The notes: a model not told the origin generated them from the letters alone. A stretch of 64,000 nucleotides of DNA from Agromyces sp. ISL-38 (GCF_018613935.1 NZ_JAGGPF010000001.1:552933-616932), one strand, 5' to 3'. Numbered from the stretch's first letter, positions 41,551-51,154 are shown. Program-made: numbers and translations.

Positions 41551-43085
41551 GCCACGACCTCCACCGCTTCGAGATCGTGACCGGCCATGAGCGTGCCGAT
41601 CTGCTCGTTGCTGAGCTCCCCGCGGTCGAACGGACCGGCGAGCGTGCCGTCGTACATGACGACGATGCGATCGGACAGGGAGACGATCTCCTCGAGTTCC
41701 GCGGAGACGAGCAGGATCGCCGCACCCCGGTCTCGAGCGTCGAGCAGGGAGCGGTGCACGAACTCGATGCTGCCGACGTCGAGCCCGCGCGTCGGCTGGT
41801 TCGCGAGGATCACGGCTGGCTCGCCGTCGAGCTCTCGGCCGATGACGATCTTCTGCAGGTTGCCGCCGGAGAGGTGTCCGATGATGCGGCGAGGGGATGC
41901 CCCGCGCACGATGTAGTCGGCGATCAGTCGCGCGGCGAACCCGTGGATGGCTCGCGGCTTCAGGATCCCGGCGACGTTGAACCGCTTCGAGCGGTACGCC
42001 GTCGCGATGGCGTTCTCCTCGAGGGTCGCCTCGCGATTGAGCCCCACGTGCATGCGGTCCTCGGCGATGTGGGCGAGTCCGGCGTCGCGCGCGCGGCGCG
42101 GGTCGGTGTTCGCGACATCCGTGCCGGTGACGCGGATACGGCCCCGCTCGATCTTGCGGATCGCGGCGATCGCGTCGACGAGGTCGCCCTGGCCGTTGCC
42201 GCTGACGCCGGCGACCCCGATGATCTCGCCCTCGCGCACGGTGAGCGACACGTCGTCGAGCCCCGAGTCGCCCGCGGACAGCTGCGGTGCAGAGACGCCC
42301 TCGAGCTCGAGGGCGGGCGCGCCCGGTTCGACATGCCCGATGTCGGCGCTGAGGAGGACGTCGCGTCCGACCATCATGCGCGCGATGGTCGCGGGCGTCG
42401 CATCGCCGACGTCGAGCGTGCCGACGACGTGTCCGCGCCGCATCACCACGATGCGGTCGGCGACGGCGAGGACTTCGGGGAGCTTGTGACTGATGAAGAC
42501 GACCGCGGTGCCCAGGGCGGCGAGCTGCCGCACAGCGCCGATGAGGTCGTCGGCCTCGGCGGGGGTGAGTACGGCGGTCGGCTCGTCGAGGATCAGCAGT
42601 CGTGTGTCGCCCGCGAGGGCCTTGAGGATCTCGACGCGCTGCTGCAGCCCGATCGGCAGGGAGGCGACGAGCTTGCGCGGATCGATGGGGAAACCGCTGC
42701 GGTCGGCGAGCTCCGAGACGACCCGCTCCGCCTCGCGATCATCGACGGCGCCGGCGCGCAGCGGTTCCCGCCCGAGCATGACGTTCTGCGCGACCGTGAA
42801 CGAGGGCACGAGGGCGAAATGCTGTTGCACCATCCCGATCCCGTGGTCGATCGCGTCTTGCGCGCTGCGGATGGCGACCTCCTCGCCGTCGATGAGGATG
42901 CGGCCGGCGTCGAGCTGGTAGGCGCCGAACAGCAGGTTCATGAGCGTCGTCTTGCCCGTGCCGTTCTCGCCCACGAGGGCCAGCACCTCACCGGCGTTGA
43001 TCTCGAGCGAGACATCCGCAACGGCGAGCACGCCCGACGATGCGAAGTACTTGCGCAGGCCATCGAGCTCGAGCAATGCGGTCAT
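41547..43085 (-). CDS. BMP-type nucleoside ABC transporter ATPase (tandem domains)
   Basis: 512 residues with two fused ABC domains, as in RbsA/NupA. The first (1-235) has Walker A GENGTGKTTL, Q-loop MVQQHFALV, and Walker B LLILDEPTAVLTPAE. The second (about 250-500) has the degenerate A-site GVSGNGQGDLVDAI, LSGGNLQKIVIGREL and VILANQPTRGLDVG. Walker A has GTGKTT where GAGKST is usual. It drives import through the two permeases at 44330 and 45307. The 94 bp before it separate it from the binding-protein gene. Confidence 0.92.
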   Translation of the reverse strand: MTALLELDGLRKYFASSGVLAVADVSLEINAGEVLALVGENGTGKTTLMNLLFGAYQLDAGRILIDGEEVAIRSAQDAIDHGIGMVQQHFALVPSFTVAQNVMLGREPLRAGAVDDREAERVVSELADRSGFPIDPRKLVASLPIGLQQRVEILKALAGDTRLLILDEPTAVLTPAEADDLIGAVRQLAALGTAVVFISHKLPEVLAVADRIVVMRRGHVVGTLDVGDATPATIARMMVGRDVLLSADIGHVEPGAPALELEGVSAPQLSAGDSGLDDVSLTVREGEIIGVAGVSGNGQGDLVDAIAAIRKIERGRIRVTGTDVANTDPRRARDAGLAHIAEDRMHVGLNREATLEENAIATAYRSKRFNVAGILKPRAIHGFAARLIADYIVRGASPRRIIGHLSGGNLQKIVIGRELDGEPAVILANQPTRGLDVGSIEFVHRSLLDARDRGAAILLVSAELEEIVSLSDRIVVMYDGTLAGPFDRGELSNEQIGTLMAGHDLEAVEVVA

Positions 43086-43179
43086 CCGCCTGCCTCCATC
43101 CGTGGTCGTGTCCGTGATGCATGGTCGTGTCCGTGTGGGGGAGCGGCCGCCCCCGGGGGGAGGAGGCGGCCGCTCGTCA

Positions 43180-44259
43180 TCAGCCGAGCGCGGCGCAGGC
43201 CTCGGAGTCCGGGGCGTTCAGTGCGTCGCAGACTTCGAGCGAGCCGTCGAGGATTTGCGCACGGAAGTCCTCGACGAGATCCTTCACGGCCGGGATCTTC
43301 GCGGCGGCCTCAGTCGGCGCGTTCTCCTCGAACACCGTCGAGCCGGTGTCCCACGAGAGACCGGTGGCGCCGTCGGCGAGGCCCACCTGCGTGAAGCCCG
43401 AGGCGAAGTCGCCCTCCTCGGCCGCCGTGATGAGGGCGAGCACGTTGGCATCCACCCGCTTCAGCATCGAGGTGATCACGGTGCCGGGTGCGACCGAATC
43501 CTGGTCGCTGTCGACACCGATGGCGTAGAAGCCGCCCTCCTTCGCCGCCTCGATTACGCCCGTCCCGGTGCCACCGGCGACCTGGAAGATGACGTCGGCG
43601 CCGTCGCTGTGGAGGTCGAGCGCGGTGGACTTGCCGAGCGCCGGGTCGGCGAATTGGAAGTTCAGGTAGCTCAGCTTGACCTCGCAGTCGGGACACGCGG
43701 CGAGCACACCCTGCTTGTAGGCGAGCGCGAACTGGTCGAGACCGGGAGCCTGGCCGCCGATGATCGCACCGACCACGTGGCTCTCGGTCATCGCGCCTGC
43801 CACGACGCCCGCGAGGAAGCTGCCCTCATGCACGTTGATCGTGTACGCCGCGACGTTGTCGGGGAGCTCCGTGCCCTCATCGGCCTGGTCGGGCAGGGCG
43901 ATGAGCTGGTCGGGGTACTGCTCGGCGATAGACACAACGGTGTCGAGGGGGAGGGTGATCGAGAGCAGCAGGTCGGGCGACGTGGGAATGGCCGAGCGGA
44001 GCAGGGTCTCGCCCTGCGCCGCATCCGGGGTCTCGATGTGCTTGGTGGTCACGTCGAGCTCATCCTTCGCCTGTGCAAGGCCGGCGAGCGCGGTGTCGGT
44101 GTACGAGAGGTCGCCGGCGACGCCTCCGACGAGGGTCGCCGAGAAGGTGTCGTCGGAGTCGTTGCCGGCCGCCGACGATCCGGCGCAGCCGCTCAGGACG
44201 AGCGCGCTGGCGCCGAGCGCGGCGGCGGCGGCGATGAGCCGCGGAGTGGTGGTGGACAT
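43180..44259 (-). CDS. BMP-family solute-binding lipoprotein
   Basis: 359 residues; signal peptide ending VLSGC (Cys25). Mature protein of the basic membrane protein (PnrA/BmpA) family: FSATLVGGVAGDLSYTDTAL, LAGLAQAKDELDV, AYTINVHEGSFLAGVVAGAM, VGAIIGGQAPGLDQFALAYK, FQVAGGTGTGVIEAA and GFYAIGVDSDQDSVAPGTVI. The family binds purine nucleosides outside the cell. Part of the minus-strand transporter operon starting at 46419. Confidence 0.92.
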   Translation of the reverse strand: MSTTTPRLIAAAAALGASALVLSGCAGSSAAGNDSDDTFSATLVGGVAGDLSYTDTALAGLAQAKDELDVTTKHIETPDAAQGETLLRSAIPTSPDLLLSITLPLDTVVSIAEQYPDQLIALPDQADEGTELPDNVAAYTINVHEGSFLAGVVAGAMTESHVVGAIIGGQAPGLDQFALAYKQGVLAACPDCEVKLSYLNFQFADPALGKSTALDLHSDGADVIFQVAGGTGTGVIEAAKEGGFYAIGVDSDQDSVAPGTVITSMLKRVDANVLALITAAEEGDFASGFTQVGLADGATGLSWDTGSTVFEENAPTEAAAKIPAVKDLVEDFRAQILDGSLEVCDALNAPDSEACAALG

Positions 44260-44329
44260 CGGGGGATTCCTTTCCTGGTGCGTGCAGGTCGAGGGTGCAG
44301 GGTGCGGTCCGGCGAGGGTCGCTCGCTGG

Positions 44330-45310
44330 TCAGGTACCGGCCGTGCTCGTGGCAGGCTGCGGCGGTCGGGCTGCGCCCCGCGGTCGCTTCGGCATGCCGA
44401 GCGTCGCGGCGGCGCGCATGGCGCGGTAACCGACGAAGCCGAGGACGACGAGCGTTGCGAGGAACGGGAGCAGCTGCACGACGACCTGGGGAAGGTCGGT
44501 CGTGCTCTGGAGCCTGATCGCGAAGGCGTCGGAGAATCCGAACAGCAGCGACGCCGGGATGAGGAAGCCGGGGCGGTTCATCGCGAGGAGGGCCGCGGTG
44601 ACCGCGATCCAGCCCGCGCCGTCGGTCATGCCGCGGGCGAAGAGGCCGAGCTCGCCGACGGTGAGGAATGCGCCGCCGACCGCAGCAAGGCCGCCCGCCA
44701 TCACGAGGCTCGTGGTCTGGTACCGCGGAACGGCGATGCCGGCGGCCGCGGCCGCACCGGGCGCCTCGCCGATCGCGAGCAGGTGACGGCCGGGACGGTA
44801 GCGGAAGAAGAGGGTGAACGCGATCGCCGCGGCGAAGGCGAGGTAGACGAGGATGTTGTAGCCGCTGAGCAGGTCGCCGAGGAACGGGATCGACCCGATG
44901 AGCGGGATGTCGATGTCGCCGAGCGTCTCGACGTCGGGCGTCCACACGCCGGTGCCGCCGAACAGCACCCGCATGAGGTAGACCGACAGTTCGAGGGCGA
45001 GCATGTTCAGCCCGATGGCGAAGACGATGAGGTCGACGCCGAGGCGGTGCGCTCCGGCCATGAGCCCGCCGGTCGCGGCGCCCGCGAGGAATGCGGCGAG
45101 GATGGCGGTGAACGTCGAGCCGCTCGCGTCGAGCGCGACGAGGCCGACGAACGCGCCGACGAGCATCTTCGCCTCGATGGCGAGGTTGAGCACGCCGGCC
45201 CGCGAGCTGAGCGCCGACGCGATCGCGCCGAGCAGGATCGGCGTCGTGAGCCGGATGCCGCTGTGCAGCATCTCGGACGAGAAGAAATTGGCGATCGGGT
45301 CCACGGTCAT
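44330..45310 (-). CDS. nucleoside ABC transporter permease 2
   Basis: 326 residues from the ATG at 45310, overlapping the stop of the upstream permease by 4 bp. RbsC-like BPD_transp_2 permease: TTPILLGAIASALSSRAGVL, NLAIEAKMLVGAFVGLVA, GAHRLGVDLIVFAIGLNMLA, ALLAMNRPGFLIPASLLFG. The N-terminal LNLAIEAKML and GLNMLA motifs fit NupQ/YufQ-type nucleoside permeases. Confidence 0.92.
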   Translation of the reverse strand: MTVDPIANFFSSEMLHSGIRLTTPILLGAIASALSSRAGVLNLAIEAKMLVGAFVGLVALDASGSTFTAILAAFLAGAATGGLMAGAHRLGVDLIVFAIGLNMLALELSVYLMRVLFGGTGVWTPDVETLGDIDIPLIGSIPFLGDLLSGYNILVYLAFAAAIAFTLFFRYRPGRHLLAIGEAPGAAAAAGIAVPRYQTTSLVMAGGLAAVGGAFLTVGELGLFARGMTDGAGWIAVTAALLAMNRPGFLIPASLLFGFSDAFAIRLQSTTDLPQVVVQLLPFLATLVVLGFVGYRAMRAAATLGMPKRPRGAARPPQPATSTAGT

Positions 45311-46419
45311 CCCTCCGCAACCGGCGACTCGGCCGCGCGCCGTGCGATCTCGGCCGCACCGCGCTTCTTGCTCAGCCACAGTTCGAGCCGCTCCACGAGT
45401 GGCGTCTGCACCGAGACGAAGACGATCATGAGCGCGAGCACGGTTGCCCCGATCTCCCGGGGAATGCCCATGACGATCTGGAGCCCGTTGACGGCACCGA
45501 CCATGATCGCCGAGAACAGCAGCGCCGCGAGCGCCCCGCCGAACACGGTCATGCCGCCGAGGATCGCCGCCGTGAGGCCGTTGAAGCCCGTGCCGTCCAT
45601 GAAGCCGTCGATGACGCGGTAGTTCATTCCGATCACCTGGATGCCGCCGCCGATGCCGGCGAGGGCACCCCCGAGCGCAGCGGCGCGGATGACCGCGGCT
45701 CTGGTGCGCATGCCCGAATAGCGGGCGAATGCGCTCGCCGCGCCCGCCATCCGCTGCTCGTAGCCCCAAGTGCTGCGCGCCAGGTAGAGCCAGACGATGA
45801 CGATGAAGGCGAGGGCGATGACGATGTTCATTCCGAGCTTGGTCGCCGGGTCGAAGATCGCGAGCCGGGCCGACTCGTCGACGACATTCGTGTACGACGT
45901 GCTGCCGCCCGCCTGGCGGAGCGGGTAGTTCACGAGGAAGCTCAGCAGGAGCATGATGACCGAGTTCAGGATGATGCTCACGATGAGCTCGTTGGCGCCG
46001 AGGAAGATGCGGAAGATCGCCGGGATGACGCCGACGGCGGCACCGCCGATGGCTGCGGCGACCAGTGCCACCACCGAGTGCACGCCATCGGGCAACGGGA
46101 GGGCGTAGCCGACCACGACCGCGGCGAGTCCGCCGACGGCGTACTGACCCTCCTGCCCGATGCTGAACAGCCCGGCGCTCAGCACGAGGATCGCACCGAG
46201 CGTGGTGAAGATCAGAGGAGCGGCGGTCGTGAGCACGGTAGCGACATTGCAGTATCCCGGCGAGCAGCTGAATGCCGACTGCACGACGGTCACGAAGGCG
46301 TCGCCGGGGGAGTAGCCCGACGTCGCGATGAGGAACCCGCCGACGACGAGCGCGAAGATCACCGCGAGCACGGGGACCGACACGCGCTGGACGAGTCGGG
46401 CGACGTCGAGATCCTTCAC
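45307..46419 (-). CDS. nucleoside ABC transporter permease 1
   Basis: 370 residues from a GTG at 46419, preceded by AGGAGG. BPD_transp_2 family: VPVLAVIFALVVGGFLIATS, FTTLGAILVLSAGLFSIGQE, GQYAVGGLAAVVVGY, GANELIVSIILNSVIMLL and GMNYRVIDGFMDGTGFNGL. The GLFSIGQEGQ and GANEIxxxxxLN signatures are those of NupP/YufP-type nucleoside permeases. First gene of the transporter operon, divergent from the LacI regulator, whose candidate operators lie directly upstream. Confidence 0.92.
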   Translation of the reverse strand: MKDLDVARLVQRVSVPVLAVIFALVVGGFLIATSGYSPGDAFVTVVQSAFSCSPGYCNVATVLTTAAPLIFTTLGAILVLSAGLFSIGQEGQYAVGGLAAVVVGYALPLPDGVHSVVALVAAAIGGAAVGVIPAIFRIFLGANELIVSIILNSVIMLLLSFLVNYPLRQAGGSTSYTNVVDESARLAIFDPATKLGMNIVIALAFIVIVWLYLARSTWGYEQRMAGAASAFARYSGMRTRAAVIRAAALGGALAGIGGGIQVIGMNYRVIDGFMDGTGFNGLTAAILGGMTVFGGALAALLFSAIMVGAVNGLQIVMGIPREIGATVLALMIVFVSVQTPLVERLELWLSKKRGAAEIARRAAESPVAEG

Positions 46420-46446
46420 GGGCACCTCCTGCGTTGCCTGGTCGGA

Positions 46447-46464
46447 ATGCAAAGCCGTTTGCAT
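46447..46464. promoter_or_regulatory. LacI-type operator 1
   Basis: ATGCAAAGCCGTTTGCAT: perfect 7-bp arms around GCCG, 28 bp upstream of the transporter operon start. Symmetry and position fit a LacI-family site. Confidence 0.65.
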
Positions 46465-46511
46465 TCGAGCCGACCTCGCATTCAACAGAGCACGAGGGAA
46501 AGGCGAGCATA

Positions 46512-46523
46512 CAAAGCCGTTTG
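46512..46523. promoter_or_regulatory. LacI-type operator 2 (half-conserved)
   Basis: CAAAGCCGTTTG repeats the core of operator 1 exactly, but the outer bases (ATA and GGG) are not symmetric. Mid-way in the divergent region. Confidence 0.45.
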
Positions 46524-46670
46524 GGGACGCCTCGACCGCATGACGAAATCTCAATCCGTTCGTATTTCGGCGGAAACATCCGTGAAACAGGGCGAAGCCG
46601 AGGCGCGGAGAAGGTGCAGGTTGTCGCCGGATCGTGCACAATGGCTGGCGACGGGGTGCGTTCGCACCTG

Positions 46671-46686
46671 TGCAAAACCCTTTGCA
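46671..46686. promoter_or_regulatory. LacI-type operator 3
   Basis: TGCAAAACCCTTTGCA: 6-bp arms TGCAAA/TTTGCA, 23 bp upstream of the LacI start, suitable for autoregulation. Confidence 0.6.
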
Positions 46687-46708
46687 TCGCGCATTCCGAT
46701 GGAGGATC

Positions 46709-47761
46709 ATGACCGGCGGTTTCGAGCGACCTCTCACCATGGGTGAGATCGCCAGGCTCGCCGGCGTGAGCTCGACCACGGTGTCCCACGTGATCTCGGG
46801 CAAGCGACCGGTGAACGCCGCCACGGCCGGCCGCGTGCGCGCCATCATCGAGGCCGCGGGCTACGCGCCGGCCTCCGCAGCGCGCACCCTGCAGACCGGG
46901 CGAAGCCTGCTCATCGGCCTCGTCGTGCCCGACATCACGCACTCGTTCTTCGCGCGCATCGCGAAGGGCGTCGAGGAGACCGCCGGCGACTACGACTATG
47001 GGGTGATCTTCTGCAGCAGCGGGCAGTCCGACCTCGCCCGCGGCCGGCGCTACCTCGGCCTGCTCCGAGACCACACGATCGACGGTCTCGTCTATGTGGG
47101 CAGCGACACAGCGATCGATCGGGATGAACTGCGCGGCCTCGCCGCGCGCTTCCCACTCGTGTTGGCCGACGAGGAGCTCCCCGAGATCCCGTCGGTCGCG
47201 ACCGTGACGAGCGACAATGTCGCCGGCGGGCGCCTGGCCGCCCGTCACCTGCACGAGCTCGGCCACCGCAAGGTCGTCGTCCTCGCGGGGCCGGTGCCGC
47301 TGCATTCGACGACCGAGCGGGTGCGCGGCTTCACGGAGTATTTCCCGAATGCGCTCGTGCTCCACGGCTCGTTCGATGAGGCCTCGGCGGCACGGCTCAT
47401 CGACAGCCTGATCGGCAACGGGGTGTCGTTCACCGGTGTGCTCGCCGGCAACGACGACATCGCGGTCGGCGCGGTGCGGCGGCTCGAGGAGCGGGGCGTC
47501 CGTGTCCCCGTGGATGTCTCCGTCGTCGGCTTCGACGACGTCGAACTCGCCGCCGGCATGCGCCCCGCGCTCACGACGGTACGCCAGGCGGCGCAGGAGA
47601 TGGGCCGCCGAGCCGCGCAGATCGTGTTGAAGGCACTCGTCGACGACGCGCCGATCGTGCCGGCGTCCACGGTGCTCCCGGTCGAGCTCGTCATTCGGGA
47701 GTCCACCGCAGCGCCTGGCGCCGGGGCGTCGCAGCAGATGGAAGGGAATCAGCCGACATGA
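46709..47761 (+). CDS. LacI-family regulator of the nucleoside cluster
   Basis: 350 residues from the ATG at 46709, preceded by GGAGGAT. N-terminal LacI helix-turn-helix: TMGEIARLAGVSSTTVSHVI, then SGKRPVNAATAGRVRAII. The periplasmic-binding-protein-like effector domain has IGLVVPDITHSFFARIAKGV, SDNVAGGRLAARHLHELGHR and VSVVGFDDVELAAGMRPALT. Divergent from the BMP-type ABC operon and overlapping the downstream amidohydrolase by 4 bp, so it likely controls both directions through the three TGCAAA-type sites. Confidence 0.93.
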   Translation: MTGGFERPLTMGEIARLAGVSSTTVSHVISGKRPVNAATAGRVRAIIEAAGYAPASAARTLQTGRSLLIGLVVPDITHSFFARIAKGVEETAGDYDYGVIFCSSGQSDLARGRRYLGLLRDHTIDGLVYVGSDTAIDRDELRGLAARFPLVLADEELPEIPSVATVTSDNVAGGRLAARHLHELGHRKVVVLAGPVPLHSTTERVRGFTEYFPNALVLHGSFDEASAARLIDSLIGNGVSFTGVLAGNDDIAVGAVRRLEERGVRVPVDVSVVGFDDVELAAGMRPALTTVRQAAQEMGRRAAQIVLKALVDDAPIVPASTVLPVELVIRESTAAPGAGASQQMEGNQPT

Positions 47762-49119
47762 CCGAAGATGGAGCCCGGGGCATCCCGGCCGACCTCCTCA
47801 TCACAGGCGCGACCGTGCTGGTGCATGACGACGCGGGAGAGGTCTCCTTCGCCGACCGCCACCGGATCCTCGTGCACGGCGACACCATCACGGCCGTCGA
47901 GCCCGACACCGGGCCCGCTCCGGCCGCGTCCCTCGTGATCGACGCCGGCGGCACGGTCGCGATGCCGGGATTCATCAACTGCCACACCCACTCGCCGATG
48001 GTCATGTTCCGTGGCGCCGCGGAGGACGTGCCCGACGAGCGCTGGTTCAACGAGTTCATCTGGCCGATGGAGGTCAACCTGACCGAGACGGATGTCGAGG
48101 TCGCGACGTGGCTCGCCGCAGCGGAGATGATCCGGGCCGGCGTGACCACGTTCGCCGACCACTACTTCGACATGGATGCCATCGCTCGCGTCGTCGACGC
48201 CTCGGGCCTCCGCGCCGTCCTCGGCTCGACGTTCTTCTCCAGCGACGGCGCCGCGGGACTCGAACGCTCGCTCGGCTTCGCCCTCGAACGAAGGGGCACC
48301 GCAGCCGGGCGCATCACCACGGCGCTCGCCCCGCATGCGACCTACACCGTGACCGACGACGACCTCGCAGCCACCGCCGAGGCTGCTCGAGAGCACGACC
48401 TGCTCGTGCACGTGCACGCGTCGGAGAGTCGCGGCCAGACCCGGCACAGCATCGACCGTCACGGGTACACGCCCGTCGAGGCGCTTCGCCGGGCCGGTCT
48501 GCTCGACGTACAGACGCTCATCGCCCATGGGATCGGCATCGTCGCCGAGGATGTCCCGGCGCTCAGTGCGGCGGGCGGTCGCGTGGGCGTCGCCTCGGCG
48601 CCGAAGGGCTATCTCAAGCACGGCCCGGATTCGACCCCGGTGCGGTTGCTCGCCGCGGCGGGCGTTCCCGTGGGCCTCGCTACGGATGGCGCGGCCTCCA
48701 ACAACACACTCGACGTGTGGGAGTCGATGACCTACCTCGCCTTGGTGAACAAGGCCGCGGAGCGCGATCCTGCGTACCTGCCAGCACGTGCGGCGCTTCG
48801 CCATGCGACGACCGAGAGTGCGGCCGCGCTAGGTATGACCGGCACGATCGGACGCCTCGCGCCGGGCCATCAGGCCGACATCCTGCTGGTCGACCTGGAC
48901 GCACCGCGCCTGCAGCCGATCCACGACCTCGCGAACACGCTCGTCTACAGCGGCCGCTCCGACGACATCGACACGACGATCGTCGCCGGACGCGTGCTCA
49001 TGCGCGACCGGAAGCTGCTCACCGTGGATCTCGAGGCGATCCTCGACGACCTCCGCCCGCGCCTCGCCCGCCTCACCGATCGCAGCCACGGCCGGAGCAT
49101 CCAGAACTACGATGCGTGA
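47758..49119 (+). CDS. amidohydrolase, SAH/MTA deaminase-like
   Basis: 453 residues. Cytosine/adenosine deaminase-like amidohydrolase: MPGFINCHTHSPMVMFRGAA (metal HxH), ADHYFDMDAIARVV, LLVHVHASESRGQTRHSIDR, TLIAHGIGIVAEDVP, and VGLATDGAASNNTLDVWESM. Resembles the MtaD group but is only distantly similar to the paralogue at 40225. Translationally coupled to the LacI gene. Probably deaminates an imported nucleoside or related compound. Confidence 0.9.
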   Translation: MTEDGARGIPADLLITGATVLVHDDAGEVSFADRHRILVHGDTITAVEPDTGPAPAASLVIDAGGTVAMPGFINCHTHSPMVMFRGAAEDVPDERWFNEFIWPMEVNLTETDVEVATWLAAAEMIRAGVTTFADHYFDMDAIARVVDASGLRAVLGSTFFSSDGAAGLERSLGFALERRGTAAGRITTALAPHATYTVTDDDLAATAEAAREHDLLVHVHASESRGQTRHSIDRHGYTPVEALRRAGLLDVQTLIAHGIGIVAEDVPALSAAGGRVGVASAPKGYLKHGPDSTPVRLLAAAGVPVGLATDGAASNNTLDVWESMTYLALVNKAAERDPAYLPARAALRHATTESAAALGMTGTIGRLAPGHQADILLVDLDAPRLQPIHDLANTLVYSGRSDDIDTTIVAGRVLMRDRKLLTVDLEAILDDLRPRLARLTDRSHGRSIQNYDA

Positions 49120-49120
49120 G

Positions 49121-49845
49121 CTACTCCGCGAGGAAGTCGGCGAGCACGGCGAGGGAGGCCTCGACCGTCGCGGCGAGGATCTGCTCGCCCTTCGCCGCGG
49201 TCGCGGGCGTCGGGTCGCCGAACACGCCACTCTTGAGAACGGGTGCAGTTGCATCTGACGGATGCCGAAGTCGCTCGGGAAGCTCGGGTAGTCGGCGGCG
49301 AACCGATCGGCGTGCACGGCGATGGGATCGATCGCGAGCATGATCGAGGTCTCCACCTCCTCGGCGTGGTTGAGTCCCGGCGCGGCGGCCGGGCTCTCGC
49401 GCACCTCCGCGATCGCGGCATCCATGCCCGGGTAGTCGAGCGTGATCGCTCGCACCCCGTCGTCGTCGAGGGCGCGCATCGCCTGCGCGAGCGGCAGCCG
49501 ATTTCCCCAGTCGCCGTTCACGACGATGAACCGCGCTGCGCCCGACGCGGCTGCCGACCGACCGATGTCGGTCGCGATCGCCACGACGGTCGCCGTCGAC
49601 AGGGACATTGTTCCGGGATAGCCCGCGTTGTTCCACGTGTCCCCGTAGTGCACAGGTGGCAGCAGCACCGCGTCGAGTCGCTCGGCGAGCCGACGCGCGA
49701 CCTCGAGCGCGGTCGCCGTGTCGGTGCCGAGGGGAAGCTGCGGACCGTGTTGCTCGAGCGCTCCGAAGGGCAGGATGGCGACGGATGCCGGTCGCGCGAG
49801 GTGCGCGGCGACATCCGTCCAGGGTGTGCGATAGGCATCGAGCAT
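49121..49845 (-). pseudogene. creatininase-family amidohydrolase gene with a frameshift near its 3' end
   Basis: From the ATG at 49845 the frame reads LPFGALEQHGPQLPLGTDT, PPVHYGDTWNNAGYPGTMSL, VVNGDWGNRLPLAQAM and LNHAEEVETSIMLAIDP, all creatininase-family metal-site motifs. At about 49240 the frame is lost after FGIRQMQLHP. The expected ending, PVLKSGVFGDPTPATAAKGE and onwards to FLAE and a TAG at 49121, continues in the next register. One C appears missing in a C-run (C3 where C4 would restore the frame). Either a recent pseudogene or a sequence error. The family hydrolyses creatinine-like amides. Confidence 0.75.
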
Positions 49846-49934
49846 GGGAGCGGTACCCTCTTCCAACGTCAGACCTCGGCCGGTCGCCGGGGTCATCGGC
49901 GCGAATCCATCGACCCGATCCCCGAGGAGATCCC

Positions 49935-51149
49935 ATGACCGAGCGCCTGACGGGTGTCGAGCTGTGGGACGGCGAACGTGCCGTCGGCCTGGTGGACCTG
50001 CGCTGGGAGCGTGACGGACGCGACGGTCGTATCGTAGCGATCGACCCGGCGGCAGCGGGTTCGGCGAGCGGGCTGAGCGTCATCCCGGGCCTGATCGACA
50101 CCCACGTGCACCTGATCGGATACGCCGGCGACGGTCATGCTGATTTCCTCACCTGGCCACTCACGACACGGCCCGAGGAGCAGACGCTGCACGGGCTCGC
50201 GCACGCGCAGCGGGCGTTGCGCGCAGGGGTCACCACTGTGCGCGACCTCGCGGCCGACGACGTGCAGTTCTCGCTGCGACGGGCGCTCGACGCTGGACTC
50301 GTCGAGGGTCCGCGCGTGCTCGCGCACGGCATGGTGAGCATGACCGGCGGGCACGGCGACCTGTTCGTCCCCCCGGCCGTCGCCGAGCGCAAACCCGTCG
50401 CCGACGGGCCCGACGCCTGCCGCGCGCTCGTGCGTCGCCACGCGCGCGCCGGCGCCGACGGCATCAAGATCGCCACGAGCGGCGGCGTGCTCTCCGTGGG
50501 TGACCGGCCGAGCTGGCGCAACCACACCCGCGCCGAGATCGAGGCGATCGTCGACGAGGCGCATGCACTCGGAATGCCCGTCGCGGCGCATGCCCATACC
50601 GAGGAGGGCATCGAGATCGCGCTCGCAGCCGGCGTCGACTCGATCGAGCACGGCACGCTGCTCGGCGTCGAGCAGGCGCATCGTCTCGCGGCGGCCGGGG
50701 TCGCGGTCGCGCCGACACTGCTCATCAACGACCGGATCGCAGGCGGACGCGGCGCCGGGCCGGAGCAGCGGCAGAAGGCCGCAGAGCTCGTCGACCGCCG
50801 CGACGTGCTGTTGCGCGCTGCCGCGGACGCGGGAGTCGATTTCGTTCTCGGGACCGACGCCAATGGTGCACACGTGGCTTTCGGCGAGCAATACCTCGAA
50901 GTCGGGCGGATGGCCGCGGTGTTCGGCTGGAGCGCCGAGCGCGCGCTGCAGGCAGCGACGTCCCGCGCGGCGGCCTCGATCGGCCGGGCCGACTCGCTCG
51001 GTCGGCTTGCACCCGGGATGCGCGCCGACTTCGTCGTGCTGCGCGGGCGCCCCTGGGTCGACCTCGTGGAACTCGATCCGGATCGCATCGTCGCGGTGGT
51101 GGCACGCGGCCGGGTGGTCGCCGGAGGCGAGACCGCGGCGTTCGACTGA
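49935..51149 (+). CDS. amidohydrolase, imidazolonepropionase/dipeptidase-like
   Basis: 404 residues from the ATG at 49935, preceded by GAGGAGA. Metal-dependent hydrolase: VIPGLIDTHVHLIGYAGDGH, AGVTTVRDLAADDVQFSLRR, GHGDLFVPPAVAE, DGIKIATSGGVLS (the carbamylated-lysine position KIA), VAAHAHTEEGIEIALAAGVD, SIEHGTLL and GTDANGAH. This subgroup includes Xaa-Pro/Arg dipeptidases and imidazolonepropionase-like enzymes. Divergent from the creatininase gene. Confidence 0.9.
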   Translation: MTERLTGVELWDGERAVGLVDLRWERDGRDGRIVAIDPAAAGSASGLSVIPGLIDTHVHLIGYAGDGHADFLTWPLTTRPEEQTLHGLAHAQRALRAGVTTVRDLAADDVQFSLRRALDAGLVEGPRVLAHGMVSMTGGHGDLFVPPAVAERKPVADGPDACRALVRRHARAGADGIKIATSGGVLSVGDRPSWRNHTRAEIEAIVDEAHALGMPVAAHAHTEEGIEIALAAGVDSIEHGTLLGVEQAHRLAAAGVAVAPTLLINDRIAGGRGAGPEQRQKAAELVDRRDVLLRAAADAGVDFVLGTDANGAHVAFGEQYLEVGRMAAVFGWSAERALQAATSRAAASIGRADSLGRLAPGMRADFVVLRGRPWVDLVELDPDRIVAVVARGRVVAGGETAAFD

Positions 51150-51154
51150 GGCGT

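Noticed and set aside
44330..47365. A 1011-codon open frame on the minus strand spanning two permease genes
   Set aside because: Only its last 326 codons (44330-45310) are protein-like; the rest is an out-of-frame shadow of permease 1 and the LacI gene.
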